The notes under the pieces: generated by a model
What the model saw: only the letters and a program-made list of their open reading frames with translations
What the model was told of the DNA's origin: nothing
Database searches by the model: none
Assembly (NCBI GenBank): GCA_037127255.1
Contig: JBANSL010000017.1
Span: 66,323,857 to 66,387,856 of the forward strand
Source of the DNA: Persicaria tinctoria
Taxonomy: Eukaryota > Streptophyta > Magnoliopsida > Caryophyllales > Polygonaceae
Direction of reading: 5' to 3'
Length of the DNA stretch: 64,000 bases
Shown here: piece by piece, positions 35,421 through 46,085 of the stretch
How positions within the stretch are numbered: the stretch's first letter is position 1
How the letters are laid out: every line of letters starts with the position of its first letter
Program-made: the position numbers and the translations under genes

Positions 35421-37864
35421 AATGGAGATTCAACCCAACCCTCAAAATCAGCAGCAAAATTTCCCCTTTCCCAAATTTCTCCTCTATCAGCACAATCAAA
35501 CTTTCCACTACCAATTTTCCCACATGGAAAGGTCAGATTAAACCTTACCTTGAGGCTATTCGGCTCTATGATTATGTCACCGGAGAAACTCAGCCACCAG
35601 GAGACGTGGCAAGTCAGGAGTATCGGGACTGGTACTCCAAAGACAAATTGGTGGTTGCTGATGTGCGCCTAATTTGTCATGTTTTGCATTAACATTTATA
35701 TCGATTTCTATATACATTTTATATTTCTAGATTAGAATAATGCAGGAATTATGCTTATTTGCCAATTATGGAGATCTACACTAGTTCTTGTTTGATATTG
35801 CAGAAATCGAGACAATTTCGGGACTATTTGGAGAAGCAGAATTCAAGTTGGAAAACCACTCAACGTCTACTGCAGAGTCACTCGATGTCTACCAAGTGGC
35901 TCGACGTCGAGTGGGAGTTGAACCAGCACATTGAGCAGAAGTGGAGAAGAGCAACCACTCGACACTTGAAGTCGACGTCGACTACAGTACTCGACGTCGA
36001 GTGAAGACCTCGACACACGCATGTCGAGTGGAGCTAGAAGAGACGAGGTCGAGTAAAGTCAAGCCTAGACACAGAATAGGTCGACGTCGACCACTTTGGT
36101 CGATGTCGAGTACATCCCAGGAGTCGAATCCGAGTCGTCTTCGAGCTTGAGTCCGAGTGTGGGATTGCTTGCAAGAGAAGGCACGAGATATTTTATCAAC
36201 ACATGAAGACATCTATCCACATTAGTAATTCCCACTTTTATTTAGGGGAATTTTAATTGTTTTAATTATTTTATTTGGAACATTTTATCTTAAGCAAGTA
36301 GGATCTTTTATCTTAGGAAGTACATAGAGTTGTTCTTTTCTTGGATAGCAAGGGTTGAACACTATAAATAAAGCCCTAGGGGGCTGAGTTTTAGATCATC
36401 CAAGCACACAAGCAATTGTGTTTCTATAGAGTTAGAGAGAGAGCTAGGCGAGTAGAGTGGGAGCGGAGATGAGACGTTTTGGCTTTGTTCGGTTGTAAGC
36501 TTTCGTTTATTTTAATGCAAGTAGTTATTTCCTTTATGATATTGATGTTTGTTACTATGATGAAGAGCGAGTAGTCACCCTACTTCTAGAGTCGGGGTGA
36601 GCCCGACGGTAGCCATGTAAAGTAATGTATCAAATGTACAACTTTTATTGCGATTTCATCTTCTATCCCTATTTGCATTATTCTTCTACGACAGTAGCAG
36701 GTGATCCTTATTTGTGTTATTGAAGCGAAAGTGATCTTAATGCAAATTTGGATTAATTATGTGAAAAGGGTAGTAATAATTAGGGTTTATGCGAAAGCCT
36801 ATATATTCTTAATTGTCAATGATGAAAGTTATTTGATGAAAAAGGCATAATCTTTTATACTTTGGCATGATTCTTACATGGTTATCGTTGTGGTGTTGAT
36901 ACCCCGATCTTGGAAGCTTTTATCTTTTTGAATTAAATCCTACAAATTTGTGTTTATTTCTGTTCATTATCTTCGCATCCATCCTTATTTCTTCGGACAT
37001 CTTTTCCAACTTTACTTTATTGCAAAGGTTACGCTTTTGCTACACTGATAACTCGACATCGACTACTGTTGGTCAACATCGAGTACACTGGTCGACATCG
37101 AGTACTATGCTCGACGTCGAGTCACTTTGTCTTCTATGGTGCAGTGTTACAGGGATCGGTAGCTTAGGTCAACATCGACTACTCTGGTCGACGTTGAGTT
37201 AGCTTCTGGTCGATTTCGAGGGCGAATTTGGAACTTGAAAGGCGAGCGCTGACACGCTTCCTCGTGGATACGATCCTGAAACCCTACCACTACAGCGGGA
37301 GGGATTCTTGTATTTTATTTGCTTGGATAGGGAGTCGGTTTAATTCATATATTTCATAATTATTTATTCGACTAGTTTCCCTCCACAACAGTTGACATCC
37401 TCAACTCCTCTCTCACCGAGCCCGTTCTTGTTCAGGTTCTTGACTGCAACTCGTCGGCCGATATTTGGTCGCTCCTCCACGAGTTCTTTGCCGCTTAGTC
37501 CAACGCCACCATCGTGCAGAGTTGCCTTCAACTCGCGACCCTAAAAAAGGGCTCGGAAACTCCCACTGAGTACCTGAACAGGGCAAAAGCCCTTGTTGCC
37601 GCTATACAAGTCGTTGGCCAAGTTGTCTCCGACCAGGAACTAGTCGTGTACCTTCTCGCCGGTCTTGGTCCCGAGTATGAGTCTCTTGTTACTTTTCTCT
37701 CTACTCAACCAAATCTCTCCTCTTCAAATCAGTTTCATGTTTATCTCATGAATCATCAAGGCCGTACAAATCACACCACCCAGTCCATTTTGGGCGCGCC
37801 TCCCCTCTCTATCAGTCAGACAACCACAACCCCGGAGGCCAACTTCACCACCAATAGAGGCTGA
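35421..37864 (+). pseudogene. Copia gag, split by a solo LTR
   Basis: The first part (35421-35658) starts MEIQPNPQNQQQ and, after a frameshift, reads TWKGQIKPYLEAIRLYDYV and DWYSKDKLVVAD. The second (37391-37864) reads ILNSSLTEPVLVQVLDCNSSADIWSLL, a stop, then TPTEYLNRAKALVAAI and YLLAGLGPEYESLVTFL. This is the plant Copia gag (UBN2-like) pattern. The zinc knuckle that should follow is missing because another insertion begins at about 37865. Confidence 0.82.
35659..37390 (+). repeat. Solo LTR, about 1.73 kb, inserted in the Copia gag
   Basis: It starts TGATGTGCGCCTAATTTG (or at TGTGCG, 35662) and ends CTCCACAACA. Flanking words gttgc/gttga or gctga/gttga are near-duplicates. A TATA box (ctataaataaagccc, about 36363) is followed by a transcribed-leader-like part with GA repeats. 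No interior or second LTR is present, as after LTR-LTR recombination. It is full of TCGACGTCGA-type palindromes (see findings). Confidence 0.65.
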
Positions 37865-40800
37865 AGGTTCGATAAAGTAAAACAAAGTAATATAGAAATA
37901 CTCTAGAAGGGGGGTTGAATAGAGTATGCCGGTTTTTCGCAGATAATCTCAAGACTTTTGAGGCTATTGCAAAACCCTTTGAGATTAGATGTAATACTTC
38001 TTCTGGCAAACCTGAATCACAAAGTTAGACAATTCGAACCAAGTGCGGAAATAAGGTAAAGCAGTAAGTAAAGGGCACAATGAATTGTTTACGAGGTTCA
38101 GCACGAACTTGGCCTACGTCCCCGCCTAGGGTTCTTCCACAACCCTAGGATTCAACCGGCTTTTATTGATTCACAAGACTTAGGATCCTAATAGCTCACC
38201 GAGAAGCCTCTCTCCTATACAATTGCAATCTAGTCAACTCACGTTCCCTTGGAGTCCTAGACCAATCTAGAAGAGCCCCACCTCTCTCAGCTATCTAGTA
38301 CAATTCTCTTACACTTAGTGAATCAATCGCCTAGTGTTTACTTCCTGAGTTACAAACTCTTGAGTATAACACTCACTCAAAATATATCCTATAAGCTCAC
38401 TGTGTAACTCTCAAATGCTTTGAAATGAAATAACAGACTCGTAAGAACTAGCAGAGAGCACACGAAGAAGACAGTTTTCACTTGTAGGCTTGAGTGCGAA
38501 TGAGAGCTCGTGTTCAATGAATGTGTTGCTGTCTTCTTTTCTTCATCTCCTTCTTATACAGATCAACTCGGCGCCTAGAGATCTTCTTCAACGGCTAGAA
38601 CTAATTGTGGCTTGGGAAGAAATCTTCATGATCTTCTATATTTGGAAACTCGGACGCCATGATCTTCCAATTTGAATTCTCTCGATTTCAAGCTTATGGA
38701 AGGAGATAATTTTCGAACAGCTTCCTGAAATGTTAGTATAAAACAGGTTTTGTGTTTCATCAACATAGCTGTAGCCTCAAGACCTTTGACATAAACTGTC
38801 TGTCAAAGCCTTTGAAACTAATTCCGATTTTCATCAAGGGAGTGGAGTTATCAATCTCCCCCTTGATGAAAGACAAAACCTATGCATCCCTGTAACTTAG
38901 TCGAGCAAATATAACATAAGCAAAATCGAACTAAGTACCTGCATGGGTTAGACGAATGTTGAATCATAATTTTAAAGCATGAAATATCCAACAAAACAAA
39001 ACAAAACAAGGTCTTCCAAGACCTTTGAATCGCAGCAGTTTAAAAAAGTCTAACACCACATATCTTCTCCCCCTTTTTGTCTTTCAACAAAGGGAGGAGG
39101 TAACAGTCACCAAAAGTTTTGAAACAGTTTCCAAAAACCAGCAATGTTTCAGATTCAGGGTTAGGGTAGGGTAGGGTAGGGTTAAGTTTCATCGTCCGGA
39201 GCATCATCCGTGAGCAGCGACCTCAGACCTTGCAATAGCTTGGACACCCCGCTCATCTCCGTCATAAACTCCTTGTACATCTCCTTGATATCCAGACGAA
39301 CTTCCTCCAAGTCCAACTCCAGGTTGTCCATGCGTTCATCAATGGCTGAGGCAGTGGGAAGAGCTTTTGAGGGAGAGGCAAGACTCCAAGTCCCTTGGGG
39401 GGGCCGAGTGATGCCTATCTTCTCAAAGCTCTTGGAGTCGAACTTACCCATATGACGCTGTTGTTCTTCATTTTTGAAATCAATTCCAGAAGCTTTGAAG
39501 ATATGGGTTAAGAGAGTGGCAAAGGGGAGGGGAGTTCCTTTTCTGGCTTTTTGAGTGTGAGCCATGGATCCTAAAATGGTATTGGTCAGATCAAGATCAA
39601 GGCCGTTCAAGATGCGGTATAAAAGGATCATGGCATTATCGGTTAGGAGGGAGCCAGAGTTTAAACGGGGTAAGAGGCAACACACAATGATATTGAAAAT
39701 AATTTTTGCCTCGAGGGTAAGGGATGAGTGGGTAAGCTGTTTTGAGGTGTTGTTGGATGCTTCGGGTAGGAGATATTTGGATCGGGCAAGGGCAATGCAC
39801 TGTTCTTTAGTGGGTTTTTCAGGAGAGAGTGGACAAGGTCTAGGTAGGCCAAGGAAATCAACGAAGTCAATGGAGTTGAAAGAGATTCTAACTCCCTTGA
39901 CGACGGATTCCAAAGATCAACCATCGGCGTTGTGTTTGGCTTTTAGGTTTATGTAGAACAGACGGGTAAGTTGGGGATAATAGACAGTTTCAAGGTTAAT
40001 GAGGGTCCAGACAGATGATTGTTTGAGGAGAGAAATGCATGGCAGATTCAAAGCTTCTAAGAACTCAAGATCAATGAAATCAGAACAACATATCTTACGA
40101 GTTCGAAACTCATCTACCCACTTTCCAGCCATTTCAGCATTTTCAAACCAAGAAGAGGGCAAGGATTGGTTTACCTGGATGAGGGCAGGTGGATCAGCAT
40201 TCTTCCTACGAGCCTGTGTGGGAGCAGTCCTCTTGGTAGGCGCCTCAAGGCTTCTGAGAGTGCCCTTCCTGGTGCGCTTGGGAGATGGAGGCTTTGCTGT
40301 TGGGGCTTTGCACTTCTTCGGAGACGGGGGAGGAGGAGGAGGAGAAAGAGAGGGAACAGGTTCAGGCTCCTCATCCTCTTCATCCTCTGACCCCGATTCC
40401 TCAGCGGACCCTTCAGCGTCCTCGTCATCTCCGGTTTCGTCGGCCTCCTCTTCCTCTTCATCAGGTTCCTCTTCGGAGAGAACCTCCTCCTCTGCAGCTT
40501 TCAGGGCCTCCTCTTCGGCCTCCTTTTTGATTCTCTCAGCCTCCTCTTCAGCTAATTTCCTTGCCAGCTCGGCCTCCTCCTCGGCCTTTCTCTTTCTCAG
40601 AGCTTCTTCCTCGGCTTCCCTGGCAGCATCTTGTTCCAAAATCGCATCTAGATCCTCCTCTTCCTCCACCTCCTCAACAATGATTTTCTTTTTCCCTTTT
40701 TTCTTAGCACTGAGAGGTTTCTTTGCTGAGCGCTTCTGAGAACTCTTGGTAAATGTAGTCGTGCTCTCAGTGATGGTGCTCTGGACAGTAGCTGGGACGA

Positions 40801-41030
40801 TTGCTTGTGGAGTGAGTTCTAGTTGAGGGGAAGTAGCAGTGGCCTGGCGTCCCTTGGGGGTGGCGTCAAGACGTTTGGGAGTGAAGGTCTTCTTTGATTT
40901 GGGAGCCATAGGGATAAATGGCTAGGGTTTCAAAACAGGTCGAGAGGTTGAAGAAGAAGAATTAGAAAGGGTTTGGTAAATCTGAAGTGGTGAGATATTT
41001 CCCGTGACGAAAATATTTTTCCTTTTGCTA
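37865..41030 (-). mobile_element. Retroelement fragment inserted in the Copia element
   Basis: The DNA between the gag remnant and the pre-RT linker is not Copia pol. It holds phrases such as aaggggggttgaataga and ctcccccttgatgaaag, common in large plant retrotransposons, and a long minus-strand ORF (39182-40909). Its exact ends and class are uncertain, and it replaces the Copia protease and integrase. A hexamer array of gggtag/gggtta type lies at 39160-39184. Confidence 0.5.
39182..40909 (-). pseudogene. Putative plant transposon protein (PF20167-like) with one in-frame stop
   Basis: Read on the minus strand, one frame runs from MAPKSKKTFTPK (40909) to the end at 39182, broken only by TGA at 39917-39919, about 575 residues in all. 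Residues 1-80 are basic (AKKPLSAKKKGKKK). About 80-190 is a Glu/Ala-rich coiled coil and acidic run (KLAEEEAERIKKEAEEEAL). About 190-240 is Pro-rich and basic. The C-terminal half (WFENAEMAGKWVDEF, LKQSSVWTLINLETVYYP, ISFNSIDFVDFLGL) resembles the 'putative plant transposon protein' domain found in large retroelements. No function is established. Readthrough or an unspliced intron cannot be excluded. Confidence 0.6.
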
Positions 41031-41034
41031 CCAC

Positions 41035-42520
41035 TTTCAACAAAAATCACATTGCTCCTTACAAACCTACAAATCAGGCCACTTTACCCCTTCCAGCCCA
41101 ACTCTTACACAATCCGGCCTACTCACCTGAGAACTTGAACTCTGGTGGACCACCTGCGTCACCGGCCCATTCCTGAGTTGGTGATTCATCACCTACCTCT
41201 CCACAAAACCCTCCCTCTCACGTTGAAGTTGATGAGAACATAGCCCTTGCGGTGCCGGTCGCCCCACCACCACCACCTCCTTCTCATCCGATGCTCACCC
41301 GAAGCCGAGACCACATCTCCAAGCCCCTTGTCCGGATGGATGGGACCATTCCTTGGCCCTCCAAGTCCTCTTGTCATGCCTCTGCTGTCACCCTGAAGAA
41401 CCCATCAGTTTCACCCAAGCCTCACCCTTCCCTGAATGGCAATCTGCCATGGAGACTGAATTCAATGCTCTTACCTCCACAAAAACCTGGTCCCTTGTTC
41501 CCACATCCGAATCATCCAATGTTCTCGGAGTTAAATGGGTGTTTAAGACCAAATGAAACTCCGGTGGTTCGATCAGCCGTCGGAAAGCCCGCCTTGTCGC
41601 CAAGGGCTTCAACCAATTAGAGGGGGTCGATTTCCATGATACCTTTAGCCCTGTTGCAAAACCTTCGACTATACGCCTCCTCCTTTCCCTTGCTGCCACC
41701 AATAATTGGTCCGTTCGCCATCTTGATATACAAAACGCATTCCTCCACGATGACATTGAAGAGGACGTCTACATTCAACAACCTCCTGGTTTTCATAACC
41801 CTCAGTTCCCAGGGTTCATTTGCAAACTCCACAAATCACTTTACGGTTTTAAACATGCCCCTCATGCCTGGTTTTCGAAACTCAGTGATCGCTTTGTAAC
41901 AATGGGCTTCACTTCTTCAGTTGTTGATTCCTCTCTTTTAATTCACCGATTCGGCCATCATTGTGTTTTTGTTCTTGTTTACATTGATCATCTTATCATC
42001 ATCTAATCTCTTCCCGACCTTTTCCTCCAAATTCATCTCATGTCTCTCCAAACATTTTCCTGTCATAGATTTGGGCAATGCTCATTTCTTTCTTGGAATT
42101 AAAATTTCTAAAACCCTTGATGGTTTCTTCCTCTACCAACAGAAACATATCTCCGACCTTGCTCACCGAGCTGGCCTTGCCAATTCTAAGCCGACTCCAT
42201 CACCTTTAGCCACCACATACAATGCATTAGCTCCCTCTTCTCCATTCCCTGATCCACCTTTATATCGGAGTCTTTTTGGTAATCTACAATACCTTTCTTT
42301 TACCCGACCCGATGTCTCCTATGCGGTTAATCTCGTGTGCCAGCATATGCACAATCCCACCCAAGTCCATTTTCAAGTTGTCAAGAGAATTATTCGATAT
42401 CTTCATGGGACTGCCCATCTGCAATTTCACATTTCCTTTGCCTCTTCTCACCAATTGTCTGCCTTCTGTGATGCCGATTGGGGAAGTGACAAATCTGATC
42501 GGCACTCCATCGGTGCTTAT
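41035..42520 (+). pseudogene. Copia reverse transcriptase and start of RNase H
   Basis: A Pro-rich linker (VPVAPPPPPPSHPMLTRSRD) leads into RT: ALTSTKTWSLV, LGVKWVFKTK, then a stop, RKARLVAKGFNQLEGVDF, TFSPVAKPSTIRLLLSLA, LDIQNAFLHDDIEEDVY. The catalytic box reads YIDH (41980-41991) instead of YVDD, so the second Asp is lost and the enzyme would be dead. After more stops FFLGIKISKTLDG and YRSLFGNLQYLSFTRPDVSYAVN follow, then the RNase H start CDADWGSDKSDRHSIGAY, where the TRIM composite interrupts. Confidence 0.88.
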
Positions 42521-44380
42521 TGCTGGGACACTTGTGAACCCCACATCGGAAGTAGAAGAAATCTGAACCCAACATATAAGTGGATGGGCTACTCCACCTA
42601 ACGCCAATTGGTTTTGGGATGGTGCCCCAGTCCGGCTTATATGTTGGGCTTTCTGGTCGGGCCCAACAAGACTTTCCCCCCAACAAACTGGTATCAGAGC
42701 CCGGTTCGGCGGGTGGGCCGGTTGCACCGAAGATTGAGATGGACTCCACATCTGTATCGATAACGGGTTAGTCGAACCCGTTGCGTGGGGGTCTCAATTC
42801 CAACCGGGCTAGACTTGTGAGGGATTCACAAGTGAGAGGGGGATTTGTTGGGACATTTGTGAATCCCACATCGGAAGTGGGAGGATTCTGAACCCGACAT
42901 ATAAGTGGATGGGCTACTCCACCTAATGTCAATTGGTTTTGGGATGGTGCCCAGTCTGACTTATATGTTGGGCTTTCTGGTCGGGCCCAACAAGTTGTCC
43001 CCCAACAAATTGGTATCAGAGCCGGGTTCGGCGGGTGGGCCGGTTGCACCGTAAGTTGAGATGGACTCCACATCTGTATCGGTGATGGGTTAGTCGAACC
43101 CGTTGCGTGGGGGTCTCAATTCCAACCGGGCTAGACTTGGGATGGATTCACAAGTGAGAGGGGGATTTGTTGGGACACTTGTGAATCCCACATCGGAAGT
43201 TGGAGGATTCTGAACCCAACATATAAGTGGATGGGCTACTTCACCTAACGTCAATTGGTTTTGGGATGGTGCCCCAGTCTGGCTTTGTGTTGGGCTTTCT
43301 GGTCGGGCCCAACAAGACTTCCCCCAACAAACTGGTATTAGAGCCACTTATATGTTGGGTTCAGAATCCTTACACTTCCGATGTGGGATTCATAAGTGTC
43401 CCAACAAATCCCCCTCTCACTTGTGAATCCATCACAAGTCTAGCCCGGTTGGAATTGAAACCCCCACGAAACGGGTTTGACTAACCCGTCATCGATTCAG
43501 ATGTGGAGTCCATCTCAATCTTTAGTGCAACCGGCCTACCCGCCGAACCCGGCTCTGATACCAGTTTGTTGGGAGAAAGTCTTGTTGGGCCCGACCAGAA
43601 AGTCCAACATATAAGTCGGTCTGGGACACCATCCCAAAACCAATTGGCGTTAGGTGGAGTAGCTCATCCACTTATATGTTGGGTTCAGAATCCTCCCACT
43701 TCCGATGTGGGATTCACAAATGTCCCAACAAATCCCCCTCTCACTTGAGAATCCATCATAAGTCTAGCCCGGTTGGAATTGAGACCCCCACACAATGGGT
43801 TCGACTACCCCATCACCGATACAGATGTGGAGTCCATCTTAATCATCGGTGCAACCGGCCCACCCGTCGAACACGGCTCTGATATCAGTTTGTTGGGGGA
43901 AAGGTCTTGTTGGGCCCGACCAAAAAGCCCAACATATAAGCCGGACTGGGGCACCATCCCAAAACCAATTGGCGTTAGGTGGAGTAGCCCATCCACTTAT
44001 ATGTTGGGTTCAGAATCCTCCCACTTCCGATGTGGGATTCACAAATGTCCCAACAAATCCCCCTCTCACTTGGGAATCTATCACAAGTCTAGTCCGGTTG
44101 GAATCGAGATCCCCACGCAACGGGTTCGACTAACCCATCATCGAAACAGATGTGGAGTCCATCTCAACCTACGTTGCAACCGGCCCACCCGCCGAACCCG
44201 GCTCTGATACCAGTTTGTTAGGGGGAAGGTCTTGTTGGGCTCGACCAGAAAGCCCAACACATAAGCCAGACTGGGGCACCATCCCAAAACCAATTGACGT
44301 TAGGTGGAGTAGCCCATCCACTTATATGTTGGGTTCAGAATCCTCCCACTTCCGACGTGGGATTCACAAATGTCCCAACA
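42521..44380. repeat. TRIM array I (three plus LTRs, then four minus LTRs)
   Basis: The switch of orientation is at about 43346/43347, where a primer site (tggtattagagcc) runs straight into the middle of an inverted LTR. The two halves would pair over roughly 0.8 kb. ORFs translated from it (for example 43773-44207) are repeat-derived and not genes. Confidence 0.85.
43144..43188 (+). other. Hairpin enclosing the TRIM polypurine tract
   Basis: ggattcacaagtg (43144-43156) and cacttgtgaatcc (43176-43188) are perfect complements, 13 bp. The 19-base loop contains the purine tract and the LTR start. Other copies show the same arrangement with one or two mismatches. Confidence 0.7.
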
Positions 44381-46085
44381 CAAACATATGAGCCTGTAAA
44401 GAATAAAAGATACTTGAGTTGAACAAGGAAATAAAGCATAAAACCATAAACATTGTGATTGGCCTACTGAGCCCTGCTTCCACCGATCGACTCACGGTTA
44501 CAACCTTGTTATAATTGGCCTTCAAATCTGGTAGCGACTTGAGAAATTTCTCCATTGTAGCCTGTTATTTATCATCTTTCTTCACGGTATCACCCTTACA
44601 CCATCTATGATCACCAGGATACATTGGAAAATTGAAGGAAAATACCTCACTTTGCTTAACTAAAAACCATTTGCTTCCCCAAGAATCAATTGCCCTTGGA
44701 TTTGAGAGGTGATAATTGATAGGATTCCAGGATACACTATGAATACCAGACTTTGATGGTATCTCATAAAAAGACTTGAAAGCTTCATATGAAGGAACTA
44801 GATCTATCTCCTTAAACTTCTGTTAAACGACTAGTATCACCCTCCAAGAATTGGGAGTAAGCTGGGCTGGGCAATATTTTTTGAGAGAGAGGAAGTCACC
44901 GATGATTGGATGTAATGGAATACGAAATCCATCTATCAAAGAATGTTCATAAACCACAATACATCCCGGATACTTGGCGAGAGCCCCACCAGCAGCACAA
45001 GGCAATCTTAGTTCCACACCCTTCGGCCAAGCAAAGCGTTTAGCCCATCTACGTAGTCTCTCGATAGTCATATCACTACGATTACCTATATTCGTACCAT
45101 TTTCATAGACCACTCTAGTACAATTCACTTTAGGTACAACAGCCGTTCCCTCTAAAGGGATTAAAGGTGAAGGAATCCACCAATGACTATCACAAGCCTT
45201 CGGTCCTTTATCCTCGTCCCCTTCTTCCTCGCCTCCTTTATCCTCGCTTCCACCTCCCTCTTTTTTTTCATCTTTGCTTCCTTCCTTATCTTCTTCAATC
45301 TCACTATCTTCATCCTTGTCTCCTCCATCATCTACTTCTTCAATCTCTCTTCCTTCATCCTCACCTCCTTCAAATACAAGAACCCTCCTCCTTTTCTCCG
45401 CTTGAGCTTCTAAGATAAAACCATGCAGTACATTGTAGACGGGTGTGAAAAGGAGGAAGGGACTCAAAGTAAAGTGATTAGAGATTTGTTGACACTAACC
45501 AACAATGGCCTTGAAATTTTGAAGTTAATGCACAGATGGGATCGCTTTACAATGGCAAAAAGTTCTTTAAAAAAGTTCATATAAGAAGCAAGACAACTCC
45601 ATAGTTTAACATAATAAAAATTGCAGCATCTGTATATAAATTAGAATTAGACTGGTCAAATAGTGATTGTTCAGACCATTTCAGACACAAAATCATCCAA
45701 CAAAATTTAAGAAAGATAGCATCTATTATACTCAACATATCTTCACAAATCACAATGATATAAAAAGCTCAAAACTTTTAGTAGTATGTCGGAGTTCAGC
45801 ATTCAATCAGAAATCGAATCATTCATGATCATTCCCCAAAAAAACAAGTTACTCAGTCTAAACTCGAGTAGAGAAAGTGGGGAACCCACAATGAGGTAAA
45901 ATCGAGAGAAATAGGCTTAATCATTTAAAAACACAAAACCACTCACCTGAATAGAGATATCAGTTTGAAAGAAAGACGAAGCAGAACGAGTGATTACCTT
46001 CCAAACATGTCCAGATGGGTGGTCCGTACCCGCAGCGCCCCATTGATAATTTGATACTGCCTGGCTGTGCTCGAGACAACACCAG
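44381..46085 (-). other. Passenger segment between the two TRIM arrays
   Basis: This non-TRIM DNA holds a minus-strand coding remnant (44575-45467) and AT-rich flanks (45468-46085) without an ORF. It is not Copia sequence of the host element. Confidence 0.6.
44575..45467 (-). pseudogene. Gypsy-type transposon protein (PF04195-like) remnant
   Basis: The 214-codon ORF at 44823-45467 has an acidic stretch (DEDSEIEEDKEGSKDEKKEG), then WAKRFAWPKGVELRLP, YEHSLIDGFRIPLHPII and KKYCPAQLTPNSWRVILVV. The pattern 'G-x-R-x-P-L-x-P ... Q-L-x-P-N-x-W-R' is typical of the plant 'putative gypsy type transposon' domain. After the stop, EIDLVPSYEAFKSFYEIPSKSG and SWGSKWFLVK continue the domain, so a stop broke a longer reading. 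Its biochemical function is unknown. Confidence 0.6.

Noticed and set aside
39999..40739. 246-codon Ser-rich ORF on the plus strand
   Set aside because: It is the antisense of the Glu-rich coiled-coil coding region, where GAG/GAA codons give CTC/TTC without stops.
45167..45418. Phe/Leu-rich plus-strand ORFs
   Set aside because: They are antisense shadows of the acidic stretch of the PF04195-like remnant.
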